The notes: generated by a model not told the origin, from the letters alone. DNA of 16,602 nt from an uncultured Prevotella sp. (GCA_934190685.1 CAKPTK010000042.1:1-16602), one strand, 5' to 3'; positions 7,861 to 15,766 are shown, counted from the first letter of the stretch. Numbers and translations are program-made.

Positions 7861-10797
7861 CTACTTTTGCAGTGTTATACTCATCACACCCATCACCACA
7901 TCATTGGCGAGGGTGCGGAGGGTGAGCGAACGGAGTTTCTTTTTCGGATTGAGCGGCATGTCAATCAACTGTGCCGCTCCTCCAGGAATGAAGAGCATTT
8001 GCTGTTTGCTGCTGGGCTGGTCGCCCAAGGTCTTGTTGGCTTGCAGATGCAAATCTTCGAAGAGCGTGCGGCTCACTTTGCCGGAAGACAATCCCACACG
8101 ATAAGGGCGTGGATAGGCGAGGCGGAAGGCCTTGCCGTCGTCGGCATAGTCCTGCTCGATCGGGCACCAGTTGTCAGGGTTTCCCAACTCCAAATATTCT
8201 GAAGAGCCATCGGTATAGGTCACTGTGATGCAGCCGTTGGCGATGCGGCTTTGCATAGGATTGGTGCTGCCCGCCATCATCAGATAGGCATGCGATGCCT
8301 TGCCCTTCAGAGCGAAAGTCAAGCTGTCGGGATAATTGTCCCAGAGAGATGTGTAGGCGATGTTGCTGCCTTCTTGTGGTGTGCGGAAAGGAATACCGAC
8401 AGCGTTGAACACATTGTTTGTCGCCAATTCCCGCAGATGGGTATCGTCGATTTTGGCAGTACGCTTGGTGGAGCACCAATCGCCGATGCCTTGTTTGGGT
8501 AGGCTGAGCGTGGTGTAGGGAGAGCGTGGTGTGAGATATTCATTCTTGAAGATGTCGGTCACAGAGGAGTTGAACATCTTGTCGATGTTCACCATACGGC
8601 AGTCTGCGGTCTTCACTTGGTCGAAAGCCGTACCCTGGGCTGCCTTTATTTCACGAGGTTGTAGCGGTTTTTCCAGTTCCTTTGGTCGAATGGGGAGGGT
8701 AATGGTCTGCACAGAGTCGGCAGTGCAAGGAGTGTCCACGTATTTGCCGTTGCCGATATTCTGTCGGATGACAATCTGTAAAGGATGGGCAAAGTGCTGC
8801 TTCACACAGTACACCTCCTTGCCGTCCACTCGCTTGAATGAATAGTCAAGATAAGGTGTGTGGATGGAGGCACTATCCCAAGCGGCAGGGAATCCCGGTC
8901 GGATGATGCAACGGCCGTAGAGGGCATCGGGAGTGATGCCATAGAGACCTTGGATGAAAGCACGAGAGGAAATGCCAGTCACATCGGAGAAGTCTCGGTA
9001 GCTTTCGCCGAGCGCACGGTCAAACTGTGAGATTTGGCCGAAGTTGCCCGGACTGCTGCCGAGATACATGAAGTCGAGCACACAACTCTTCAACAATTTG
9101 TAAGCCTCTTCTGTGCGTCCGGCTTGATAATAGGCAAGCACTGTGTGCATCACCTCGCCCATTGCCACATTATTAATACTCCAGTCGTAGGGCATCCAGT
9201 CGGTGGTGCTCACGGTGGCATATTCCTTTCCGTTGTACCGGAATGTAATATGAGGAATGTCGCGGTCTATATAGCGTGTGGCACGATAAGCCTGTTCGTC
9301 GCTGCACGATCCGCAGTCGATGGGTGTGTAGATGCTCCAGAGGGCTGCGTCCTTGTGCTGTCGTTTCAGTCCCATGAAGTCTTGGAACTCCACCCAATGT
9401 CCCTCCTTATCGAGCCATAGCCGTTTGTTCATGGCCTTCAGAATTTTGTCTGCCTCTATACGGTAAGGAGTAGGATCCTCGCCGATGATTTCCGCCACAC
9501 GGGCAGCGAGCAAGTTGCCTCGGTAGTTGTAAGCGGAAGAGTGAGTGCCAGCACCGCTATTATATTGCAAGGCATCGCTGGCCCAAATACAGCAATAGGC
9601 ATCGTAGAGACCATCGTTGTCCGGATCCCAGTTCAGCTTCTCCCAAGCCAAGTGGCGTTTGATGACCGGCCACATCTGGCGCATATAGGTCGTGTCGGCG
9701 TCAAACTGGAAATGCCAGAGTAGTTCGTCGATATAGACAAGGTTCATGTCGTAATGGTTGAACTGATTGTTCCTGTTGGGGGCACGGCAGATATAGCCGT
9801 TGCTATACATGGGTGTCCCCCATTTGTAGAGGCCTCGTGCCAGATTGTTCTCAGGGTCGGGAGTGGGATGCGGAATGGTGGCGGGCACGTTGGTTACCTG
9901 ACTATTGCCGTAAGCGGTGAAGTGTATGCGCTGACGGTCGAACATGCCGAGGAAATCGCCCATGTAGGCAGCTCTCCATCCAGGCAATGGCATGCGCCAT
10001 CCCACAGCGCCATGGTTCCACACCGTTCCGTCCCAAGCGCCGTCGGCAGCCACCACCATGGCTCCACCGATGGGATTGAGGTAAGGATCAGGAGTGTTGA
10101 ACTCAACCGTGGAGGCGAAACTGAGTCGTGCCTTGTCCGCCTCGTCATATTTCTTGGAGAGTATCACACTCTTGCCCGTCGTAAGGTTGGTGTCTTCGAG
10201 CAAAAAGAACTGCGGCGCTTTCTCGTTGACCGTCTGCGACACGGTCTGCAGATGTTCAGGATGTGACGGAGCGTCAAATTGCTTCGGGTTGCGGAAGTTG
10301 CCGATATCACCATTGCGCACCATTTTGTTCGTGGAGGTCTCGCAAATCAAGGCGTCTACTTTGACTGGCGCTTTAAATCCCCGAGCGGTCACCTTCCAGA
10401 TGCCGCCTTCCGAGCCGAGGAACGATACCAGCGATAGTTCCACCTCGCCTTGTCCCCAGCGACTGTCGTGCAAGACATAATCGCGGCGGCCTGCCGTATA
10501 GCTAGCCTTGCAATAGGAAGTGGAGTCCAACTGCACGGTGGAGCCTTGATAGGAAATCATGAAGCGGATGTTGCGGTTGTCATTCTTTTTGTAGATGGCG
10601 AAAATCGGTCGGTCACTGGTCTCCAGACGATAGCCATTACGGCTTCCGTAGAGCGCCCGGGTGTAGCGGTTGTTACCGTTTTCACATACGAAGTTTCTTC
10701 CTTGCGGGAGGTAGTTGCCTTTGCATTCCACCACGCTTTGCGCTGAAAGGGGCAATGCGGTGAGGGCAGCGAGCAACAGAGTGGTTACAGTCTTCAT
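7861..10797 (-). CDS. DUF4450-type six-hairpin glycosidase-like protein, exported
   Basis: A 978-residue protein with a clear signal peptide (MKTVTTLLLAALTALPLSAQ). The N-terminal region (about 25-215) resembles DUF4450 of Bacteroidetes, with RNFVCENGNNRYTRALYGS (34-52) and ETSDRPIFAIY. The middle (about 300-650) has features of an (alpha/alpha)6 or six-hairpin glycosidase: LARGLYKWGTPMYSNGY, DMNLVYIDELLWHF, WEKLNWDPDNDGLYDAY, a helix-rich stretch, DWMPYDWSINNVAMG and ALGESYRDFSDVTGISSRAF. The rest is beta-rich. Acidic residues are plentiful around the presumed active-site cleft, but catalytic residues cannot be assigned from sequence alone. It probably acts in the periplasm on a plant or host glycan, alongside the downstream CBM96-like protein and sulfatase. 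The family name rests on recall of the N-terminal wording; alternatives are a GH78- or GH95-like member. The start at 10797 fits the signal peptide and an element just upstream. Confidence 0.8.
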   Translation of the reverse strand: MKTVTTLLLAALTALPLSAQSVVECKGNYLPQGRNFVCENGNNRYTRALYGSRNGYRLETSDRPIFAIYKKNDNRNIRFMISYQGSTVQLDSTSYCKASYTAGRRDYVLHDSRWGQGEVELSLVSFLGSEGGIWKVTARGFKAPVKVDALICETSTNKMVRNGDIGNFRNPKQFDAPSHPEHLQTVSQTVNEKAPQFFLLEDTNLTTGKSVILSKKYDEADKARLSFASTVEFNTPDPYLNPIGGAMVVAADGAWDGTVWNHGAVGWRMPLPGWRAAYMGDFLGMFDRQRIHFTAYGNSQVTNVPATIPHPTPDPENNLARGLYKWGTPMYSNGYICRAPNRNNQFNHYDMNLVYIDELLWHFQFDADTTYMRQMWPVIKRHLAWEKLNWDPDNDGLYDAYCCIWASDALQYNSGAGTHSSAYNYRGNLLAARVAEIIGEDPTPYRIEADKILKAMNKRLWLDKEGHWVEFQDFMGLKRQHKDAALWSIYTPIDCGSCSDEQAYRATRYIDRDIPHITFRYNGKEYATVSTTDWMPYDWSINNVAMGEVMHTVLAYYQAGRTEEAYKLLKSCVLDFMYLGSSPGNFGQISQFDRALGESYRDFSDVTGISSRAFIQGLYGITPDALYGRCIIRPGFPAAWDSASIHTPYLDYSFKRVDGKEVYCVKQHFAHPLQIVIRQNIGNGKYVDTPCTADSVQTITLPIRPKELEKPLQPREIKAAQGTAFDQVKTADCRMVNIDKMFNSSVTDIFKNEYLTPRSPYTTLSLPKQGIGDWCSTKRTAKIDDTHLRELATNNVFNAVGIPFRTPQEGSNIAYTSLWDNYPDSLTFALKGKASHAYLMMAGSTNPMQSRIANGCITVTYTDGSSEYLELGNPDNWCPIEQDYADDGKAFRLAYPRPYRVGLSSGKVSRTLFEDLHLQANKTLGDQPSSKQQMLFIPGGAAQLIDMPLNPKKKLRSLTLRTLANDVVMGVMSITLQK

Positions 10798-10820
10798 TCT
10801 TTAATTATTGATTTTATCGG

Positions 10821-10828
10821 CAAAGATA
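10821..10828 (-). promoter_or_regulatory. Bacteroidetes -7 element for the DUF4450/glycosidase-like gene
   Basis: The minus strand reads TATCTTTG, a perfect TAnnTTTG match, 23 bases upstream of the start codon at 10797. A short leader would result. No convincing -33 TTTG is seen at the usual distance. Confidence 0.6.
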
Positions 10829-10929
10829 GGTAAAAGTCCTGACACACGGGAGCTGACAAGTGCGAAAAGATACAAATCCGTACAAGTTTCCTTCTCGATT
10901 TGTTATTTTGTCTTAAATAATATGCGCCC

Positions 10930-10963
10930 TTTGAGGGACGTTTCCAAAAATCTTTTATATTTG
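10930..10963 (+). promoter_or_regulatory. Bacteroidetes promoter (TTTG / TATATTTG) for the MORN-GH25 unit
   Basis: TTTG at 10930-10933 and TATATTTG at 10956-10963 match the -33 and -7 consensus (TAnnTTTG), with a 22-base spacer that is slightly longer than usual. It is the best promoter candidate in the 278-base divergent gap, oriented toward the gene starting at 11076 and leaving a leader of about 105 bases. Confidence 0.6.
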
Positions 10964-11075
10964 TATTTATGAAAGATATTGACATCTGAGCTTATCCGAC
11001 AGGCTGTTTTGCAATGATAAGATATCAACAATCAAGGCTTCAAACAGAAGCGATGGTAAGAAAATATAGAGAAAG

Positions 11076-12107
11076 ATGAAATTTTCTGCTTTTAAGTATA
11101 AACGTGTGGCAGGATGCGTTGTGGCTGTTATCGTCCTCCTTGGGGTGGTGATGACAAGCTTTTCCTATCTGCCAACCTCACGCAGCAAAATGGAGCGAAG
11201 CGTGGCGATGATGGAGTGCCGGTCCTATTATGCAGTCCGTGTGGACGGCAAACCTCTTTTCTATTTTCAGAATCTGACCTCTGATACCCTCTTCTCCCGG
11301 GTGGACACGGCTGCCATAGAGATAGCTCAGGTGAGTTATACACCAGCATGTTGGGTGAATGCCTGTGCGGTTATCCCTTCATGCAGAGGCCGTCTTGTCA
11401 CCTATGTGGATGGCAATGGCGACAGTGTCAAAGCGGTGGTGTCGAAACACCGTGGTAGGATATTGGCTCATGAGATAGCTGTGTTGGAAAAAGAAGAGAA
11501 AATCTTGGAGCACAAGGCATTGGAACTGAAATACTACCTCAATGTGCATGGCGTGCAGGATGAAGGATTCAATTCCGTGTCCAAGTATGCCGTGAAGGTG
11601 AATCATGAGAAAGACTCCGTGTCGCATATTCTCGCCCGCCTTCGCCATCTGCATCAGAAGGCGCGGATTGATGTCGCCTATGTCACGGACTATACTTTGC
11701 TTGTCCGCTCTGCCAATGGCAAATTGGAGCGCAAGCCTTGCCGTCCGTTGTCATCCCGCGACGCCCATGGCTTTGTCTTGTTGCAGACAAAAGATGCCAC
11801 AACCCCCGATGGGGCTTGTACGCAGAATCTGCACAACTGGTTGTCTTGGACGGCTGACGATGGTGACCTTATCTTTGTACCGGGATATGGCGGCATGAGT
11901 CGTCCGGCATTCGATGCCGGCAAGGCTACAGCCAATCTCACACCGGGCCATGTGACCGATGCGACGGGCAAACACAATATTCCCCAACTCTTGGCGCCCG
12001 ATGGTTCCCCTGTCTACAGTCAGAACGGCTGCTTCTTGGGACTGACATGCCAGGGCAGGGTGATTGGAACGAAGACATTGGCAAGATTGTTTAAAACGGT
12101 GAAATGA
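11076..12107 (+). CDS. Membrane-anchored extracytoplasmic protein of unknown function; possible degenerate trypsin-like domain
   Basis: A 343-residue protein not recognised with confidence. Residues 11-33 form a single hydrophobic segment after a basic start, so it is either an N-terminal anchor or an uncleaved signal. Residues about 133-195 are charged and helical (EIAVLEKEEKILEHKALELK), possibly a coiled coil. Near the C-terminus, PDGSPVYSQNGCFLGLTCQG (308-327) resembles the Ser loop of trypsin-like and HtrA-like proteases (G.SGSPV...G.LVG), with Ser311 as the candidate nucleophile. The expected catalytic His is not evident: the matching N-terminal region (VNACAVIPSCRGRLVTYVDG) has no His. 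It could be an inactive protease fold; this is inference. The stop is separated by one base from the start of the MORN-GH25 gene, so the two are translationally coupled and likely act together at the cell wall. Confidence 0.65.
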   Translation: MKFSAFKYKRVAGCVVAVIVLLGVVMTSFSYLPTSRSKMERSVAMMECRSYYAVRVDGKPLFYFQNLTSDTLFSRVDTAAIEIAQVSYTPACWVNACAVIPSCRGRLVTYVDGNGDSVKAVVSKHRGRILAHEIAVLEKEEKILEHKALELKYYLNVHGVQDEGFNSVSKYAVKVNHEKDSVSHILARLRHLHQKARIDVAYVTDYTLLVRSANGKLERKPCRPLSSRDAHGFVLLQTKDATTPDGACTQNLHNWLSWTADDGDLIFVPGYGGMSRPAFDAGKATANLTPGHVTDATGKHNIPQLLAPDGSPVYSQNGCFLGLTCQGRVIGTKTLARLFKTVK

Positions 12108-12108
12108 G

Positions 12109-13431
12109 ATGAAACGGAAATATATCAGTTGGCTGTGTGGCGTGGCGGTGATATTGCTGCTCGCCGCCTGTGGCATCAAGACGATAGCTTATCAGAACGG
12201 AACCTACAGGGGTGAAATCAAAGACGGGGTCCCCGATGGCTATGGCGTTTGGACTGGTCGGGACCAGTCTCGCTATTCAGGCTTTTGGGTAAACGGGAAA
12301 AGAAATGGAAACGGCACCTTCGTGTGGGGCAACCGCACTTATCGGGGTGGTTTCAAGGACGGACGGTTCTCGGGCTTTGGTGAACTCACCATCGGCGACA
12401 GTCTCGCCTATTCGGGGCAATGGCTGGCAGGCAAGCGCCAAGGTAGGGGACATGTGGTAGACAACCATGGATGTCCTGTCGACGGTGTGTGGAATGCCGA
12501 CACCTTGGTGAGCGGTGTCCGTAAGGACTCCTTGGGTGTATATGATGGACAACTATCCTTGGCAGGCATCCCTCAGGGACATGGCAGTTATACCGCCACC
12601 GACGGCACCTATTATGAGGGCCATTGGACCGACGGCGTGCGCAGCGTGTTCGGCTTCTCCGTGTCTCCGACTAAGCATATCCGTGCTGGAGAATGGCGCA
12701 ACGACCGTTTTCTTGGTGAGCGTGTTGTCTATACTTCCGACCGCATCTATGGCATCGACATCTCCAAATATCAGCATGTCATCGGTCGTCGTCGCTATGG
12801 CATCGACTGGAATAGCCTGCGCATTGTCCACCTGGGTACCATCAGCAAGAAACGGGTGAACGGCCATGTTGACTTCCCCATCTCGTTCATTTATATCAAG
12901 TCGACCGAGGGTGGCACGCTCCGCAATCCTTTCTATGCCAACGACTATGTGCAAGCCCGTCGTCATGGACTGCGTGTGGGCAGCTATCATTTCTTCTCCC
13001 ACCGTTCGAGTGCCGCCGAGCAGGCTCGTTTTTTCTTGAAACACAGTCATTTCTCCAAGGGTGACTTCCCTCCTGTGCTCGATGTGGAACCTACCAAGAA
13101 GCAGATTGAGCAGATGGGAGGAGTGGGCAATATGTTTGCCCGCATTCAGTCGTGGCTCAACATTGTTGAGGCTCGCACGGGTTGCCGACCGATTCTCTAT
13201 GTGGGGCAATCGTTTGTCAACAAATATCTTTCCGCTGCCCCCTATATCAAGAACAACTACATGATATGGATAGCCCGTTATGGCGAATACAAGCCCGATG
13301 TGAAACTGGTCTATTGGCAACTCTGTCCCGACGGCCGAGTACGGGGCATCCGGGGAGAAGTAGACATCAACGTGTTCAATGGCTATGCCCCGCAATTCAG
13401 CGAATTCTGTATGGGGAAGACCATACGTTAG
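12109..13431 (+). CDS. Lipoprotein with MORN repeats and a GH25 muramidase domain
   Basis: A 440-residue predicted lipoprotein: signal peptide ending LLLAAC, Cys21. Residues about 28-207 hold MORN-type repeats (YRGEIKDGVPDGYGVW, YSGFWVNGKRNGNGTF, YRGGFKDGRFSGFGEL, YSGQWLAGKRQGRGH, YEGHWTDG). Residues about 212-430 are a glycoside hydrolase 25 domain: YGIDISKYQ (Asp217), FIYIKSTEG (264-268), GSYHFFS, the PPVLDVEP active-site strand with Asp325 and catalytic Glu327, and VDINVFNG with Asp419. All key GH25 residues are present, so muramidase activity on peptidoglycan is expected. GH25 enzymes cleave the glycan strands; MORN repeats usually mediate contact with protein or membrane, so they may place the enzyme. 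It follows the unknown membrane protein by one base. The job could be wall remodelling or attack on other cells; the sequence does not decide. Confidence 0.93.
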   Translation: MKRKYISWLCGVAVILLLAACGIKTIAYQNGTYRGEIKDGVPDGYGVWTGRDQSRYSGFWVNGKRNGNGTFVWGNRTYRGGFKDGRFSGFGELTIGDSLAYSGQWLAGKRQGRGHVVDNHGCPVDGVWNADTLVSGVRKDSLGVYDGQLSLAGIPQGHGSYTATDGTYYEGHWTDGVRSVFGFSVSPTKHIRAGEWRNDRFLGERVVYTSDRIYGIDISKYQHVIGRRRYGIDWNSLRIVHLGTISKKRVNGHVDFPISFIYIKSTEGGTLRNPFYANDYVQARRHGLRVGSYHFFSHRSSAAEQARFFLKHSHFSKGDFPPVLDVEPTKKQIEQMGGVGNMFARIQSWLNIVEARTGCRPILYVGQSFVNKYLSAAPYIKNNYMIWIARYGEYKPDVKLVYWQLCPDGRVRGIRGEVDINVFNGYAPQFSEFCMGKTIR

Positions 13432-13461
13432 CATAAGGATTGTGAAATATTTTGTTGTTTT

Positions 13462-13493
13462 CTTGGAATTTTAAGATAAAGAACATTCCTTTG
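13462..13493 (+). promoter_or_regulatory. Possible promoter for the AT-rich toxin-like island
   Basis: CTTG at 13462-13465 and TTCCTTTG at 13486-13493 give a near match to TTTG / TAnnTTTG with a 20-base spacer. It lies 42 bases upstream of the lipoprotein start chosen at 13536. Each element has one mismatch, so this is a weak call. Confidence 0.35.
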
Positions 13494-13535
13494 TGACCGA
13501 TAATTGTGATAGAATATAACAAAAATCCTTGGTCT

Positions 13536-14321
13536 ATGCGACATTTGGGCTTCTTTTTATGCTTTGTTTATTGTTTTGCGTTGTTGGCATCGTGCCAAGA
13601 AGATGAAGATAATTGGCGTTATTCTTCATCATTGAATAATGCGGCAGTTGACAATAAAGCAGCTCAAGCTTTGTCGTTCTTGATGCAAGAACAAAAGGAT
13701 GCGTATGGAAAGCTAAAATTTGTTTTGGGTTCCAATACTCCAAAGTTTGAGTTGACACAGACTGGTTCGAGTAGTGAATTTGGTCCATATTTCCTCTTTC
13801 CGTATGTCAATAGCGGGAATGTCATAACGGGTTGTGTTATTGTACCAATGGATGAGGAAAAGACAGGTATGCTGTCAAGAAAAATAATGGGGCATATTGG
13901 TATGCCCATTGATATGAATGCAGCTTATTTGAATGAAAGTATATCCAAGTTTAACCGTTTCCTTTATTCTTATAATTTCAAAAAATGGGAAGATGAGGGT
14001 GAGAAAGTCATGCCTATTCTGAGTCAATATGCTCACGATATAAGTGAAAACAAGGTGAAGGTTTGTCGTGAAGAGATCAAGGCTCAATTCCAAAATATAA
14101 CACGGGGTCATTCTCGTGCATCTTCTCCATATAATAATAGGTTGGGCGATTTATATTTGAATTTTACTTTAGAATATTATAAGTCTCCAGACAAAACAGA
14201 TGAGGTGGAAGTTTGGGCATTGAATCCAAAAACTTTAGAAGAAATCTTTCAAGAGGCTTTTAGATATTATGAAACTTTACTTGTATGCGCTTTTACAGTT
14301 TATACAAAGGGTATCGTTTGA
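13536..14321 (+). CDS. Lipoprotein of unknown function, first gene (or first half) of the JAB toxin-like locus
   Basis: A 261-residue predicted lipoprotein: signal peptide MRHLGFFLCFVYCFALLAS with lipobox LLASC (Cys20), followed by an acidic Gln-Glu-Asp-Glu-Asp stretch that in Bacteroidetes favours surface export. The ATG at 13536 is preferred over an upstream in-frame GTG at 13506, which would put ten polar residues before the signal. The mature part includes KAAQALSFLMQEQKDAYGKL, then beta-rich segments (GPYFLFPYVNSGNVITGCVIVPM) and a helix (LEEIFQEAFRYYE) near the end. No known domain is recognised. The gene ends in TGA followed at once by a second in-frame TGA, and the next reading frame begins in the same frame right after. 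It is AT-rich compared with the muramidase gene before it, suggesting transfer. It may be the N-terminal, delivery half of a toxin whose C-terminal half is the next frame. Confidence 0.75.
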   Translation: MRHLGFFLCFVYCFALLASCQEDEDNWRYSSSLNNAAVDNKAAQALSFLMQEQKDAYGKLKFVLGSNTPKFELTQTGSSSEFGPYFLFPYVNSGNVITGCVIVPMDEEKTGMLSRKIMGHIGMPIDMNAAYLNESISKFNRFLYSYNFKKWEDEGEKVMPILSQYAHDISENKVKVCREEIKAQFQNITRGHSRASSPYNNRLGDLYLNFTLEYYKSPDKTDEVEVWALNPKTLEEIFQEAFRYYETLLVCAFTVYTKGIV

Positions 14322-14324
14322 TGA

Positions 14325-15308
14325 GTGTCCAGTTCTTTATTACAAATGAAGATTTTATACAAATATAGTATGGAAATTAAAATATCTCGTATTTTGGAAA
14401 GAGTTAGACAAAAGGTGTATGAGAAAGGTTTCAATATTACATTTCAATATACGTACAATTATCCATTGCAATCAGTAGCTTTTCCGTCAACAGGAAGTGG
14501 AAGTAGCGGTGGAAGTGGAATTGGAATTGGTGGTTCTCCAACAGGCTCAACCTCAAGTAAACCGAAGAAAGGTGATGAAAAGAATTTCGTGAAAGACTGT
14601 TCTTCCCCAAATACCCAATATAAGGAAATTGTCAATGCCCTTGTTGATAGTATGAAAATTGCTAATAAGCAAGATGCTGGCAAGCATGGCATTACGTTGG
14701 ATGAATATTTGCGAAAAGTTAAGGATTCCAAGATAGAATATTCGACAACATTGGAAAGATATCCTGGATTGGATATTAATAGCAATCCGACAATTAAGCA
14801 TGAGTTGAAAGACATGGTAGAAGGAACGGAAAATAAGGTGAGCAATTTCACAGGGAAATATACGGTGGCTGAAATCCACAACCATCCCAATGGCACACCT
14901 CCTTCTTTCCAAGACGTGTTGTACACAGCCAAGCAAGCTGCTGATACAACAGTCATCGATTATACGGCAACTTTTGTTTATAATGCTAAGGAAGATTCTT
15001 TTTATTCAGTATATATCAATGACAGAAGCAAGGCTGCACGATTTTATGAAGAAATTAAAGACCAGATAGATTCAGAAACTATGATGTTCAAAGATGGTTC
15101 GCCATTTAAAACGTTATTGCAGAATAAGAATATCTCAACGAATTTCAAAAATTTAAAGGAACAATTATCTGCAATCTTTGCATTATTGGATTGTGGATTG
15201 TCTTTCTTTAAGATTACAAAAGACTCAACAGTTTCTTATGATGCCAAGAAAGGTTACGACAAGAATAATAAAGAAGAGAAAAAGATGATATTTACTAAAT
15301 GTCCATAG
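14325..15308 (+). CDS. JAB-like (RadC/JAMM-type) metallopeptidase toxin-like protein
   Basis: A 327-residue frame from a GTG at 14325; ATGs at 14346 and 14370 are possible starts. There is no signal peptide. After a helix (SRILERVRQKVYEKGF) and a strand (NITFQYTYNYPLQSVAF), residues about 55-78 are a Gly/Ser linker. The C-terminal part carries AEIHNHPNGTPPSFQD (182-197): His185 and His187, then Ser194 and Asp197, the HxHP...SxxD signature of JAB/JAMM and RadC-type metal sites. An acidic residue before the motif (Glu160 or Glu166) could be the JAMM glutamate. JAB-like domains occur as C-terminal toxin domains in polymorphic toxin systems, cutting proteins or ubiquitin-like targets; that role here is inferred. 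The absence of a secretion signal, the linker and the shared frame with the lipoprotein before it suggest that this is the C-terminal half of one lipoprotein toxin. The start is uncertain. Confidence 0.72.
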   Translation: MSSSLLQMKILYKYSMEIKISRILERVRQKVYEKGFNITFQYTYNYPLQSVAFPSTGSGSSGGSGIGIGGSPTGSTSSKPKKGDEKNFVKDCSSPNTQYKEIVNALVDSMKIANKQDAGKHGITLDEYLRKVKDSKIEYSTTLERYPGLDINSNPTIKHELKDMVEGTENKVSNFTGKYTVAEIHNHPNGTPPSFQDVLYTAKQAADTTVIDYTATFVYNAKEDSFYSVYINDRSKAARFYEEIKDQIDSETMMFKDGSPFKTLLQNKNISTNFKNLKEQLSAIFALLDCGLSFFKITKDSTVSYDAKKGYDKNNKEEKKMIFTKCP

Positions 15309-15310
15309 AT

Positions 15311-15766
15311 ATGAAAAGAATAATAATGTATTTCCTGCTTGTATTGTTTTTCCATGCAAGTTCTATAGCTGTAGAAGTAACAGATACAATTGCCTTTATG
15401 AAGGATATGGAAGCATTGGCGAACGCTCATAAAGGAGAAAAGTTGTCTGTCGTAATTGACAGGTTTAGAGCGGCTAAGATTCCTATAGAGATGTTCTCTT
15501 ATGATTTTACGAGTCCTTTTGCCAAATGGGAAGATACTTCTTATTTGAAAAGTGTAAGTATATATAGTCGCCCCAGACCTAACGCATATTGGCCTTTATT
15601 GGTTATTTATATCAACGAGACAAATTGTGAGTCTGAATATTTTGAAGACACGTTCAAACCTTATGAAGGGAATGGTGAGGAGCGGGCAACTCGTTTCAAG
15701 GACATGTTTACCATAAAAAGTGCAAAATTTTATCTTGTTCCCTGTATTGGATCTAAGAAGAAATGA
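15311..15766 (+). CDS. Small exported protein, candidate periplasmic immunity protein
   Basis: A 151-residue protein with a clear signal peptide (MKRIIMYFLLVLFFHASSIA) and no lipobox. The ATG at 15311, two bases after the stop of the JAB-like gene, puts the basic residues directly at the signal; an in-frame ATG at 15299 overlapping the upstream gene is an alternative. The mature part (about 131 residues) is mixed helix and strand, with MKDMEALANAHKGEKLSVVI, YLKSVSIYSRPRP, WPLLVIYINE and FYLVPCIG. No family is recognised. Position right behind a toxin-like gene, small size, low GC like its neighbour and export to the periplasm all suit an immunity protein that guards the cell against the toxin, but an adaptor or second effector is also possible. 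Confidence 0.7.
   Translation: MKRIIMYFLLVLFFHASSIAVEVTDTIAFMKDMEALANAHKGEKLSVVIDRFRAAKIPIEMFSYDFTSPFAKWEDTSYLKSVSIYSRPRPNAYWPLLVIYINETNCESEYFEDTFKPYEGNGEERATRFKDMFTIKSAKFYLVPCIGSKKK

Noticed and set aside
11053..11079. Eight-codon upstream frame (MVRKYRER) whose stop overlaps the start at 11076
   Set aside because: Too short to judge, with no codon pattern suggesting attenuation; could be chance.
12553..13434. Minus-strand open frame of 293 codons
   Set aside because: It is antisense to the MORN-GH25 gene, whose full active site is clear on the plus strand.
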